DNA of 64,000 nucleotides. It comes from Trifolium pratense (lineage: Eukaryota > Streptophyta > Magnoliopsida > Fabales > Fabaceae). Below, in pieces: positions 50,601-60,144 of the stretch. Location of the stretch: assembly GCF_020283565.1 (NCBI RefSeq), contig NC_060059.1:38122338-38186337 (forward strand), given 5' to 3'. The stretch's first letter is position 1. Every line of letters starts with the position of its first letter. The notes under the pieces were generated by a model. It did not search any database, had not been told where the DNA came from, and was given only the letters and a program-made list of their open reading frames with translations. The position numbers and the translations under genes were made by a program.

Positions 50601-52339
50601 GAACACTTTTTTTATTTTTTGGTCTTAGGTTAAAGAGTTGGAATGTCTGAAGGAAGCTGTAATGAAAACTAATGAAAAGAGTGGTACAAAGGAAAAATTT
50701 GATCCTATTAAACATATAGATGCTTATTTGCCTGTTAGAGTTAATGAGCAAAGAATGAGCAACTTATTGCAGTCTCTACTTGTTGCTCTATCACTTTTAG
50801 CTATTTCTATCATCAGAAAGATACCTAGCTCAGTTCTTTGGGGATATTTTGCTTATATGGCAATTGATAGTCTTTATGGGAATCAATTCTGGGAAAGGTT
50901 ATTGCTTCTCTTCATCACCCCAAAAAGGCACTACAAGTAAGTATCCTTGTTTATGGCTTTCAATGTTTTTTACTTCTTTGTGACGGGAGTACTTTTTCCA
51001 TATTAGACGTAAGGCCTGTTTGGATTGATTTGTTTGGGTTTATCTACTAATAGAAGCACTTGTGAGACTATTTGAAATAACTTATGACATGTCCATAAGT
51101 TGTTTTCAGCATACTTACATAGTCCTTGTTTTGATAAACAATTTAATTAAGCGCATATAACATAAGTGTTTATGTATCAGCTTATTTCTATAATAAAACA
51201 AAATAAAGTCTACCTGTATTCATATAAGATATAAGCTGTTTTCATAAGCTATAATGAAAATAAGCTGAAATTGATAGATACAAGCTCACAAGTGTTTATG
51301 CGCCAGTATACAAGCTCAAATAAGTCAATCTAAACAAGCCTATAAGCCTTTCAGGATAACTTATAAAAACAACTTATGGTGGCTTATATGAAAACAATTT
51401 GACTTTATTTTATCTTTCGTTATAGAAATAGTATATAAATAAACACTTATTGTTGATAAGAGTTTATGCTATAAGCACTTGCTAAAGGAGAAGTCTCTAG
51501 AATCATGGAGTCACTGATCTCGCTCGCTGGATAAAGATTAGACGACTCTTATTGTTGTCCAATCTTCATCCAGTGGTCGAATCACGTGACTGCCTGACTA
51601 CATTTTTCTCTTGAATACACGCAAACCAAGGTTTGTCTATCGTTCTAATATTCTTTCTTTTTTGTGTAGAATTTTGGAAGGCTCTCATGCCTCATTTTTT
51701 GAGTCAGTACCATACCAGATAATAGCTGCATTTACAGGTTTACAGTTTCTATATTTTGTAATCTGTTATGGTTTGACATGGATACCTATTGGTGGAATAT
51801 TGTTTCCATTACCTTTCTTCCTTCTCATAACTATAAGAGAGAAATTGCTTCCAAGATTATTCAAGGCAAATCATCTTCAGGAATTAGATGCTTCTGAGTA
51901 TGAGGAAATTATTGGTGCTCCACTCGGACCCTATAATATACCACTACTAGTAAGATTTTATCATTTACTTATTTGTAGTTTTATATTGTATATGCTGTAT
52001 GAGTCACTGATCTTGGTGATGTTTGGTCAGGAAAACGATGGACTAGCTAGTTCCGACAATCATGATACTTCAGAAGAAGATTATTATGATGCAGAGATAT
52101 TGGATGAGATGACAACTTTTAGGGGAGAATTGAAATTTAGAACAGTGAACCAAAATGATAATAGCAGAAGCTTCAACCGTAGCTTCACTTATGGTTTCAA
52201 TGAAGACAGACACGTTCAGGTAAAACACCGATAAAAAACTCTTTAAAGGTTTCAATATGAATTACTTGCTTGATTTGATTCCTGAAATAATTTTTATTTA
52301 TGTTTATGACTTGGACAGGTTTACCCTGAATATCAATAA
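44623..52339 (+). CDS. BOR4: Boron (borate) efflux transporter, BOR4 type
   Basis: Exons 44623-44797, 45076-45268, 45551-45689, 45795-45960, 46232-46398, 46732-46905, 46991-47086, 50427-50543, 50629-50936, 51670-51949, 52031-52219 and 52319-52339 join to 674 residues. The protein belongs to the SLC4-like anion exchangers that pump borate out of cells at the plasma membrane. Family sequences: [94 protein letters not shown]. The acidic C-terminus ([20 protein letters not shown]) ends VYPEYQ, as in the BOR4 rather than the BOR1 clade. The exon 10-11 intron (81 nt) is stop-free and in frame, so reading through it would give 701 residues. Intron 7 holds a 3 kb copia element in antisense orientation. 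Confidence 0.94.
44895..45032. mobile_element. MITE piece (TACACTGACAGTG family) in BOR4 intron 1
   Basis: The right end GTAAAACTTTTCACACTGACAG resembles the inverted end of the element at 3932-4091; the left end is worn. Confidence 0.4.
47089..50131 (-). mobile_element. Ty1/copia LTR retrotransposon with internal deletion, in BOR4 intron 7
   Basis: A 5-bp duplication AAACA (47089-47093 and 50127-50131) bounds a 3,033-bp element that begins TGTTGGAACA and ends ...ACAACA on the minus strand. The 3' LTR is complete (47094-48041), preceded by a polypurine tract (AAGTGGGGGAT, 48042-48052). The 5' LTR keeps only about 368 bp (49759-50126). The deletion joins it directly to late reverse transcriptase, removing the primer site, gag, protease and integrase. 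The frame 48554-49600 (348 codons) still reads RT with YVDD, then RNase H to the end of pol. Upstream codons 49601-49758 are shifted in frame. The shared LTR parts are nearly identical, so insertion was recent. It cannot move alone. Confidence 0.92.
50143..50365. mobile_element. MITE (GGCCCTATTTGGAT family) in BOR4 intron 7
   Basis: Contains ATAACATAAGTGTTTATGTA and AAGTCAAATTGTTTT, shared with the copies at 23423 and 51120. The right end is worn. Confidence 0.5.
51012..51340. mobile_element. MITE with nested relative in BOR4 intron 9
   Basis: Starts AGGCCTGTTTGGATTGATTT and ends AATCTAAACAAGCCT (inverted). From about 51120 a second copy (TGTTTTGATAAACAATTTAA) is nested within it. Confidence 0.55.
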
Positions 52340-53457
52340 TCTATCCGAACATGATGAAGTCTCTCTCCTTTCGCCTTTTGTTAGAATGTAGACAAGGCCT
52401 GTATATATGTATGTATAAGATCCTCTTGAATGTCATGCTCAAGATTGTTGTAATGTCGGTTAAGGTCCGAGACAATGACAACCAATTTTGTGTGGATGAA
52501 GAAGATATTCGATCGAGGAAAAGAAGAAATCACTTTAACTTTGAAAGAATAGGATACAACTTTAGAGCACTCTCTCTTATTTTGTAATTTTTCCAACACT
52601 TGTTCTTTTAGAGGATTTGTAAGAACAATATTTACTAAGCAGTATTTAGATCATAGCATTTAACATGGTGCAATAGTACACCTACAAAGGACTAACTTCT
52701 AGTTTTGTACAAATTTCTTTGTATTTAACTTAGATGAAATTCAGTCTCTTATTTGTATAATACCTAATGTATTTAATTTAAAGTGATAGAATCCTCTCTT
52801 TATTTGGTCTCTTTTTATCGTGCGCGTGCGTGTGTGTATGACCGCTTCAAATAGAAGCGCTAACTTTAGAACGAAAACTTGAACAAGAATCACAAAGTTT
52901 TGAACTAAAGCCACTTAAAACTTTATTGTGAATGTTCCTCTAATGAATCAGAGTGTTAAGACAAAAAAAAAAGTTACAGGAACGATAATATCATTTCAGC
53001 TAGGGTCTAGTAAAAAAGAAAGTGTGTATCAGATGCATTAAATATTTATTTCGAAGTTATTTTGAATACGAATGAAGATATTTGTTATTTTGGTTAAAAC
53101 TCGCATGTAATCATTCTGTTCGAGGACAAAGAACACAATGGTAGAACTTCTCTCTGAGGAATTTATTATCGAATCATAGACAGATAAACTCTTATGTTCC
53201 ATTTTATGCATTTTCTCTGCTGCAGACCTAACATGCTTCTGCTAGGCCAACTCATCAAATTAATGAAGAATATGTTGTGTCATTAAATGTAAATAATCGT
53301 TGTGTATTCTAAATTTACATTTCCATAAAATAATCTCTTGCTAATCAATATTTTCACATACGTGTGTAATACCATAACTTTTGTGTCCATATTCCTAAAT
53401 TCTAAATTTACAAAAGTGTATAGGAATCATCAATTCAAGTTTCAATGCTTAGTTTCA
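52340..53457. other. Convergent 3' flanks of BOR4 and the K+ channel
   Basis: Holds both 3' UTRs. Open frames at 52351-52599 on the two strands are in UTR sequence and lack a domain. A short GT/GC-alternating tract lies near 52818-52838. Confidence 0.5.
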
Positions 53458-56400
53458 TCATACAAGAATAAGATGATCACCCTCTCTAATCAAGTTAATG
53501 TCTTCAATTTCAGCTCCATCTTCGGTCAAAACTTTAGAGGGAGAGAAGCCAAGCTTTTGAGCACCAATATCTAGCAACTCTGGAAGGGACTGTGGTAGAA
53601 AAACAAGCCTTTTAGGTTGTTCACTTTTTTCTTGGCGACTAAGAATTACTCTAATCGGCAATTCGTGTGCACGTGTAGAAGTTGTAGTTTGACCGTCTTG
53701 AGATGCAGAAATACCAGATTTATCTGAAAAAAAATCAAAAGCAAAACTCATTCACTTTTCTAAAATCATATGCATGCCAATAATGAAATGATTTTTAGGA
53801 CAGATTATCTCCACGAATTCTATGTTGATGCGCGAGTGCGCGCACTCACACACACACACACTCAATCACTCTCTATAGCAGTATCTTATTTCTTATATCT
53901 TAATATTTTCTTCGATTTGAATATATGCAATAAATAATGAGAAAAGAGGATACACACTGTCAGCGTAAGCTACTTTTACACTGATATCTAATGAGAATTT
54001 AATATTTTCCGGTTATTTTAAATTGCAGTTAAAGGCATATATATATATATTTATTTACCTCGTTTAGCAGATGTAACCATTCCAAAAAAGGAATTCCTAG
54101 AAGAGCCAACCCTTCTTTTTTGATGACCATTCAAACATGTCGAATCTTGATTAGGTCGAAAGCTACCACCTCGAGACATAGCTAGCATAGAAGGTTCACT
54201 GTAAGACTTTGGAATATTTGACCCTCCATTATTATTTGGCATCTGAGGAATAACATGTGGAATTTCTTTAAACATATTTTGTATCTCTTCATGGCATTGA
54301 TGATCTGCTAAATTTCTTGGAGTCCAACCAGCTTTATCATGCTTATCGATATCTGCTCCGTGTTCTACAAGAAACTTAACTATTTGAACATTTCCTTCAC
54401 ATACAGCAGCATGAAGTGCAGTGGTTCCTTCTTTTGTAAAGTTTGTCACAATATCACCACCAAGTTTCATAATATCTTTTAGTAATTGAATGTCATTTTT
54501 CTCGATAGCGAAGATTGCTAAAGGAGTCACGTTAGCGGAAGATATATCTGCACCATTGTCTATAAGTAGTTTTTTCACTAATTCATGCCCTCCTTTCATT
54601 GCTTCACATAGTGATATATTTCCTTCAAAGTCTGTATAAAGATATAAGAGCAATTACTATTAGAGACTACATCATTACAAAACCAATTCATTATTGTATG
54701 TTTTAGGACATGAAACGAGTTTAGGGCCGGTCAAAATCGATTTTTCACAAAAACATGGAGCTTCTGTCAAAATCAAGTTGAACTCTCCAAAAGCCTAAAT
54801 TAACCCTGGCTATACTGTTGGTAACCAATGTCTCACCTTGTTCACGTTTTACCTTTTAAACAGTAACTAAATTTACGAAAATCTCTATAACTATACCTTG
54901 TATGTTGGTATCAGCTCCAAATTCTAGAAGCAAAACCACACAATGATCACTGCCTTTAAAAGCTGCAACATGCTATATAGCATGTGAAAGTAGAGTTGTA
55001 ATTAGTGTCTAGTAGTATACTCCCTCCGGTCTCATATATAAGCAAAGATTCCTTTTTTAGATTCGTTGAATAACTGATGTATCTGGTTGGTCCATAATAT
55101 GAAGCAGTTATTCAATGAATCTGAAAATGAACCTTTCTATATATATGAGATCAGAGGGAGTAGTGTGTAGAAAAATATATGTATTGACATTATAGGACAT
55201 AAAATTCTAACCAGTGGTGTCTTTCCATTTTTGTGATCTATTTCATTTGGATCTGAGCCTTTTTTCAGCAATTGATGCAACAGCATATCATCATCTTTTT
55301 CAGCTGCGAATACTAAACTTATAGGCAAATCCATTTTGCCTGTTGACAACAATGTCTCTACTTCAGACATAAACCCTACCATGGCTGGGTACGTTAAACT
55401 TAAATTGTGCACATGCTGCATGAAATAAGGTAGAAAACATCAACATACATGCTTTCTTGCAGAATCATTTCTTGAAAGAAAGAAAAAAGTAAAATAAAAT
55501 TTAAAAATATCTTATATAACTTATATACCTGGAGAAAATTGTTCATGATAATTGTTCCGTCTTCAACATTGTTATGAACAAGGTTTAGAAATGATGTTCG
55601 ACTCAAACGCAAGATCTGGCTTAATAGCCTGGTCCGAGCTGTATAAAGTTGTGGCCTGTAACATAGCACTCCTATTTCTCCAAAAACTTCAAATTGCTTT
55701 ACTTCACGAAAAGCCTAATATAATTGAAAACATGTTTTGTTAGTCATGGAAATAAGTTTTTCATGACATCAAATAAAGGAATGCAGATGAAACTTGCCCG
55801 TTCTATTCCGTTCTCTTGAAGGATAAGTTCCTGTCAGTTCGAAGAAATGAAAGTTAAAATAATTTGTCATGTCATTCATTCTATGAGAGAGAGAGAGAGA
55901 GAGAGAATATCTTACAACAGATCCAATAGACAATATATAAAAGTCTGTTGGTGATTCATTCTGCAAGATTACATCTTCTCTTGGAGGAAAAAACTCAGCA
56001 TTCAACTGTGTGACCTTCAAAAAATTTAGATTTCAATATAGGCCAGTAAAATAGTCAATCTATTCAAAACTGTAAGAATAGCAAGAAAATGTGAAAATAA
56101 TCGTTCTTGGAGATTTAATTGGTTAGCGACATTGCATATACATGTTTTGAACTTACTAAAAGTAAGAGATTAATTGGTTAATAAACCTGTCATAGAGAAA
56201 AAATCATATTTTTTTGGCATACTACTGATTCAATGGAAGGATCTTATCATCGTCCATAAATCATAAAGCATAGCATAGATTTAACCAAACTACCGAATCG
56301 AAAAAATGGAGTGCTATCACATAGTTTTATATCATCTAACTTCATGAGTTGGAGATAAGCAGACTGAACTGCTGAGGCAGGCTCACAAATCAAAAGGATT

Positions 56401-58459
56401 ATGGAAAAACAGTATTATTACCAGTTGAAATAGTAGGTCACTTGACACTCCCTTAAACAAGTATACTTCTTTGATAACATTAAAAAACCGATGATATGCG
56501 ATGCTTGACTGAATGGCTTTCGGAAGGGAACAAATTATTTCTTGTTGCTCGAGTCCTTCTAAATCTATTTTGTACTTCATACGAAAATGAGAAAAAATCT
56601 GATCTTGCAAACGTTGAGGTAACTGATTCCTATGAGCAAAATTTGACGCAGCTTGGACAGTATCTCTCTAATTCACATTCAAAATTGAAATTAATCAGTA
56701 TATATTGATGCAGAATATTCAAGTGCATGATGCTTCAAAACAAAAGGATAAGGCATTGTATATATACTTACATATCTCTTAGTTCTTTGCGTCCAATGAA
56801 CAACCAAATTGGTCATGTTTCCTATAAGATATGCAGAAAGTCCAAAATTGAATATCACATAAAAAATGCAAAAAACCTGTTCATCTGTACTAACAGAATG
56901 CAAATCTCCATAACCAACTGCAGAAAGAGTCACTACGGACATATATACTGATGATACATAACCATCCCACATACTTAGTTCGGCACCATTTGAAACAAGT
57001 GATAACCATGTAACTTTTTTACGGTTGTTGTGTTCTGTACCAAGAAAATAGAAAACGCACGCTGCTACATGTGCTGAAAATATCGTTACCTACAAAAGGA
57101 ATCACATTTTAACTCGTAAGTTAGGATTTCTATACAGTACTTCCTTTGTTCTCAAATATAAGCAAAACAGTCTATATATCTGATTCAAATTTAGACCAAA
57201 TACATAGACTTTGTTTTGCTTAAATTTGAGACCGAAAGAAGTATAAGCCATAATTTTGCAAAAACAAAATCACAGTATAATCAGAAAGTACTTACACATG
57301 AAAGTTTTAAACATCGCACCCAAAAATAGTTATAAGTCCTGTCCTTTTCTAACCTGGCACAAGGAACAAATAAGATAAATAAGTAACATCTTGTTTGGTT
57401 TCACTTTTCGACGAGGCAACATTGATCTCAGGAGTGTAGAAATGATTTTGCCTCCATAAGTGGTTCTATCATCACAAAACCAAACACACACTAATACATT
57501 TGTGTAGAAGGTTACAATTGATCTTGAAAAGAATGAAAGTTTTGAGCATTGACATTACCTCGAAAACATAGCACCGGCTCTATGAAGGCGCCAAAGGCGA
57601 AGAATATTGAAGTAACCATACGTCTGGACCGTTGTTGGCAAGTCTTTCCTAAACATTTCATAAGGAATGATAGAGGCCAAATCAAAGAAAAACCAGCATT
57701 TCAAATATCTCTTTGCAATTTTCTTTTGATCACCGACGAGTAGAAAAGTAGTTTCGTCAAGATAGGCAACAAAGAAGGTAAGAACAATGTCAATAAAAAA
57801 AAGTGCATTCACAATGCTGTCTACATAAGTGAGTCGACCCTTTGATGTCTTAAGAAACCCAAATTCAAAAGGACACACCCATGCAGTGTAGAAAACCCAT
57901 ATCATCAGAAACCTGCACCATTGCCTGCAATATCAATAATCATCACATATCATTATCATCATTCATCATAATCTAGATTTTTTTTTGTTTTGAACCAGTA
58001 TCCGGCCCAGTGGGCCGTCTAATCTGGTTCAAGGGTCAGTTGCAGGGGATTGAACCGTGGTCCTCCCTACCAAGTCCAACGCTAGATTTTAAATCATAGT
58101 CACAATGGCATTGCAATCACGTCATGATCTTTGGTATAACAATAAAGTGTCATGCTAACCAGTATTCCTAGGATTTAAGATAAAGAAAATAATAATTCAT
58201 TAAATGATGCTATCTATATTAGATTGATTGATGACATAAATTTATACGTTCTTAAATAAAAAGCTTACTGATAAGTACGGTTGTAAGGGGAGATGATGCC
58301 ACGTGGGAGGTCGGTACGGGCGGTGGTTTCGGCGCCGAGAGATGGAAGAATGATACCGGTAAGACTGTATTGGCTGCCAACATCATCTTTGAGGAGTTGA
58401 TTTTTACCGTCATTGTTTTTGTTATTATGACTATGAGACTTTAATCCAATATCCATCAT
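53458..58459 (-). CDS. AKT1-like: Shaker-type inward-rectifier K+ channel, AKT1 clade, atypical pore
   Basis: Twelve exons (58269-58459, 57559-57924, 57296-57353, 56772-57089, 56422-56667, 55916-56014, 55798-55830, 55529-55714, 55212-55415, 54897-54972, 54059-54631, 53458-53723) join to 871 residues, close to AKT1 length. Order: cytosolic N-terminus; S1-S4 (voltage sensor [10 protein letters not shown], about 172-181); pore [12 protein letters not shown] (about 259-270); S6; cyclic-nucleotide-binding-like domain ([12 protein letters not shown]); five ankyrin repeats (e.g. [40 protein letters not shown]); KHA domain at the end ([20 protein letters not shown]). Such channels take up K+ at the plasma membrane. 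Oddities: the family's TLTTVGYGD is TLSAVGYGD here, one S4 arginine is histidine, and intron 7 is GC-AG. It may be an electrically modified or regulatory subunit (inference). Confidence 0.94.
55018..55162. mobile_element. Complete Stowaway-type MITE in K+ channel intron 9
   Basis: Inverted ends CTCCCTCCGGTCTCATATAT and (reverse strand) CTCCCTCTGATCTCATATAT, with TA duplications at 55018-55019 and 55161-55162. It is 141 bp long and could fold into one hairpin. Confidence 0.85.
55885..55906. repeat. (GA)n microsatellite in K+ channel intron 6
   Basis: Eleven GA units, just beyond the donor of exon 6 on the minus strand, where it reads as a CT tract. Confidence 0.85.
57138..57243. mobile_element. 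Stowaway-type MITE in K+ channel intron 3
   Basis: Inverted ends CTTCCTTTGTTCTCAAATAT and (reverse strand) CTTCTTTCGGTCTCAAATTT with internal AAGCAAAACA/TGTTTTGCTT pairing. TA duplications lie at both sides. Confidence 0.8.
57988..58082 (-). mobile_element. SINE fragment in K+ channel intron 1
   Basis: On the minus strand it carries a B box (GGTTCAATCCC) and ends GGCCGGATACTGGTTCAAAA plus A's. The tail is almost the same as that of the SINE at 17693-17919 (GGCCGGATACCAAG). The 5' part with the A box is missing or degenerate. Confidence 0.6.
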
Positions 58460-58813
58460 GTTCTTGTTCTTTCTTTATAAACAAGAAGATTGATCGATGA
58501 AATGTACACACTATGCAATTGCATTCATCATGCGTTCCTCTTCCCTTATGATAATTTTATTGGTTCGCATTACTCTTATTAGTTAGTTAGCATGAATGAA
58601 TGAATGATGAATATTTAACAAAGAATTTGCCTTAACAAAATTTATGACATGACATGCAATTTGGTGAAGAAATGGCACATGGATGTGAGATTTTACAAAG
58701 TGCTTAATTATGTGGATAAAACACGTGGAGCTTACATGGAAATCATTTTTAAAAATCGAATAAAACACAATCGTTCACAATAAGTAAAAAAAAAAAATCG
58801 TTCACAAGAATAG
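58460..58813. other. Upstream region of the K+ channel
   Basis: 5' UTR and promoter of the minus-strand channel. No secure TATA box was identified. CATGAATGAATGAATGATGA at 58591 is a short imperfect tandem repeat. Confidence 0.4.
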
Positions 58814-59232
58814 AACTCACATTTTTTTTAAGGAACTCGCATTTTTTTTTAACAATAAAAAATGGATTTTATTAATGACAACAATAAGTTATAGTTAGCA
58901 TAAGTTGTGCCAGAACAGAAACACCGCTTAATCGATGTCCATACAAATAAAAGGGACCGATCACCACATGTGAGAATTAAACTGAGATTAATATTATAGG
59001 CTTTCATCTGCCAAAGCGAATGTAATTTAATTTTATTTAGCATCTGATGAACTGTAACTTCCTTAGTCTTGAATATCCTATTATTCTGCTCATTTCACAC
59101 AACTCGAATGCTACATAACCAAAGTAGCTGCAAGAATGAGCGGCGAGGTCGCAGGCCTCCCGCTGAATGAATAAATTAAACAAAATGGTCCAGTAACAAA
59201 AACGTATCAGCCGCAGAAGAAACTCACATTTT
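58814..59232 (-). mobile_element. 5'-truncated LINE with 12-bp target-site duplication
   Basis: AACTCACATTTT lies at both ends (58814-58825 and 59221-59232). On the minus strand the piece reads as the end of a LINE ORF2 (LQLLWLCSIRVV, then NEQNNRIFKTKEVTVHQMLN, then KIKLHSLWQMKAYNINLSL) followed by an A-rich tail. This is a typical short, 5'-truncated insertion. Confidence 0.75.
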
Positions 59233-60144
59233 GATTATAATAATAGTTTTTTTTATTGAATTTTTAAAATATCTAGTTTGTGTCGCCACTTGTCGCATCC
59301 AATTGTCTTTGTAACGATATCACTTGTCACTTCACCACTTTCTTCAAATATTGAATGTTAAAATTGTTACAAGGGCTAAAATTTTGGATTTAGTAAAATA
59401 AAAGAACCAAGACTACATTTAAACACTAAAGTTAAAGAGAAATTTTTTAATCACATCATTGAATATTTTTTCTTTTAATTTATTATATTTATTTATACAT
59501 CTATTGTATATCTTATTGAAAAATCGAGCTCATATTCATTTAAACAATTCGATGAGTGACTTATTATCAACTTGATCTTAGTCATTTGATTAAATATTTC
59601 TAACATTTGAGTTTTTTTTAAAAAAAAATTCTTACATCATCAGATAATTTTGAATCAATAAAATTAATTTATTTTACTAGTTTTTCACTTAAAAATCATA
59701 CAAATGATAATTTTTTTTGTTAACAATGTAAAATGTTCCGCATTTTAAAAAAAAATGTAAAATGTTTCATATATTAAAATAAATCTCATTAATTATCATC
59801 CACGTGAGTTAACTCAATTGATAGAGACATCACTTATATTATGTAAATTTAAAATTTAAACTCAAATTCAAGGTGAAATTATAAGGCTAAACAAAACAAA
59901 AATCTCTTTTTTTTTTATGAACAAAAATCTCATTTATTCTCGTAAAATTAAATAAATAGATCTCACAATTAATGTATTTTCCAAATAAAAGAAATTAGAC
60001 TACTAAACGACACGTATTAGTCGTCGTAGACCAAGAGAAATTTTAGGGCTTAAACGAAAAACAAAAAAGCACTTATTCATTTCATTCTCTTCGATTATTC
60101 GAGAACGAAAAAAAAAAGCGAGTGAGAGAAACAAAAACTCAACA
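59233..60144. other. Promoter region of QCR7 and AT-rich spacer
   Basis: Very AT-rich until about 60000. Near the probable start, TTAGGGCTTAAACG (60042) and a CT-rich leader (60076-60098) precede the ATG. The AGGGCTTAA word resembles elements of mitochondrial-protein gene promoters, but I cannot define the start site. Confidence 0.4.
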
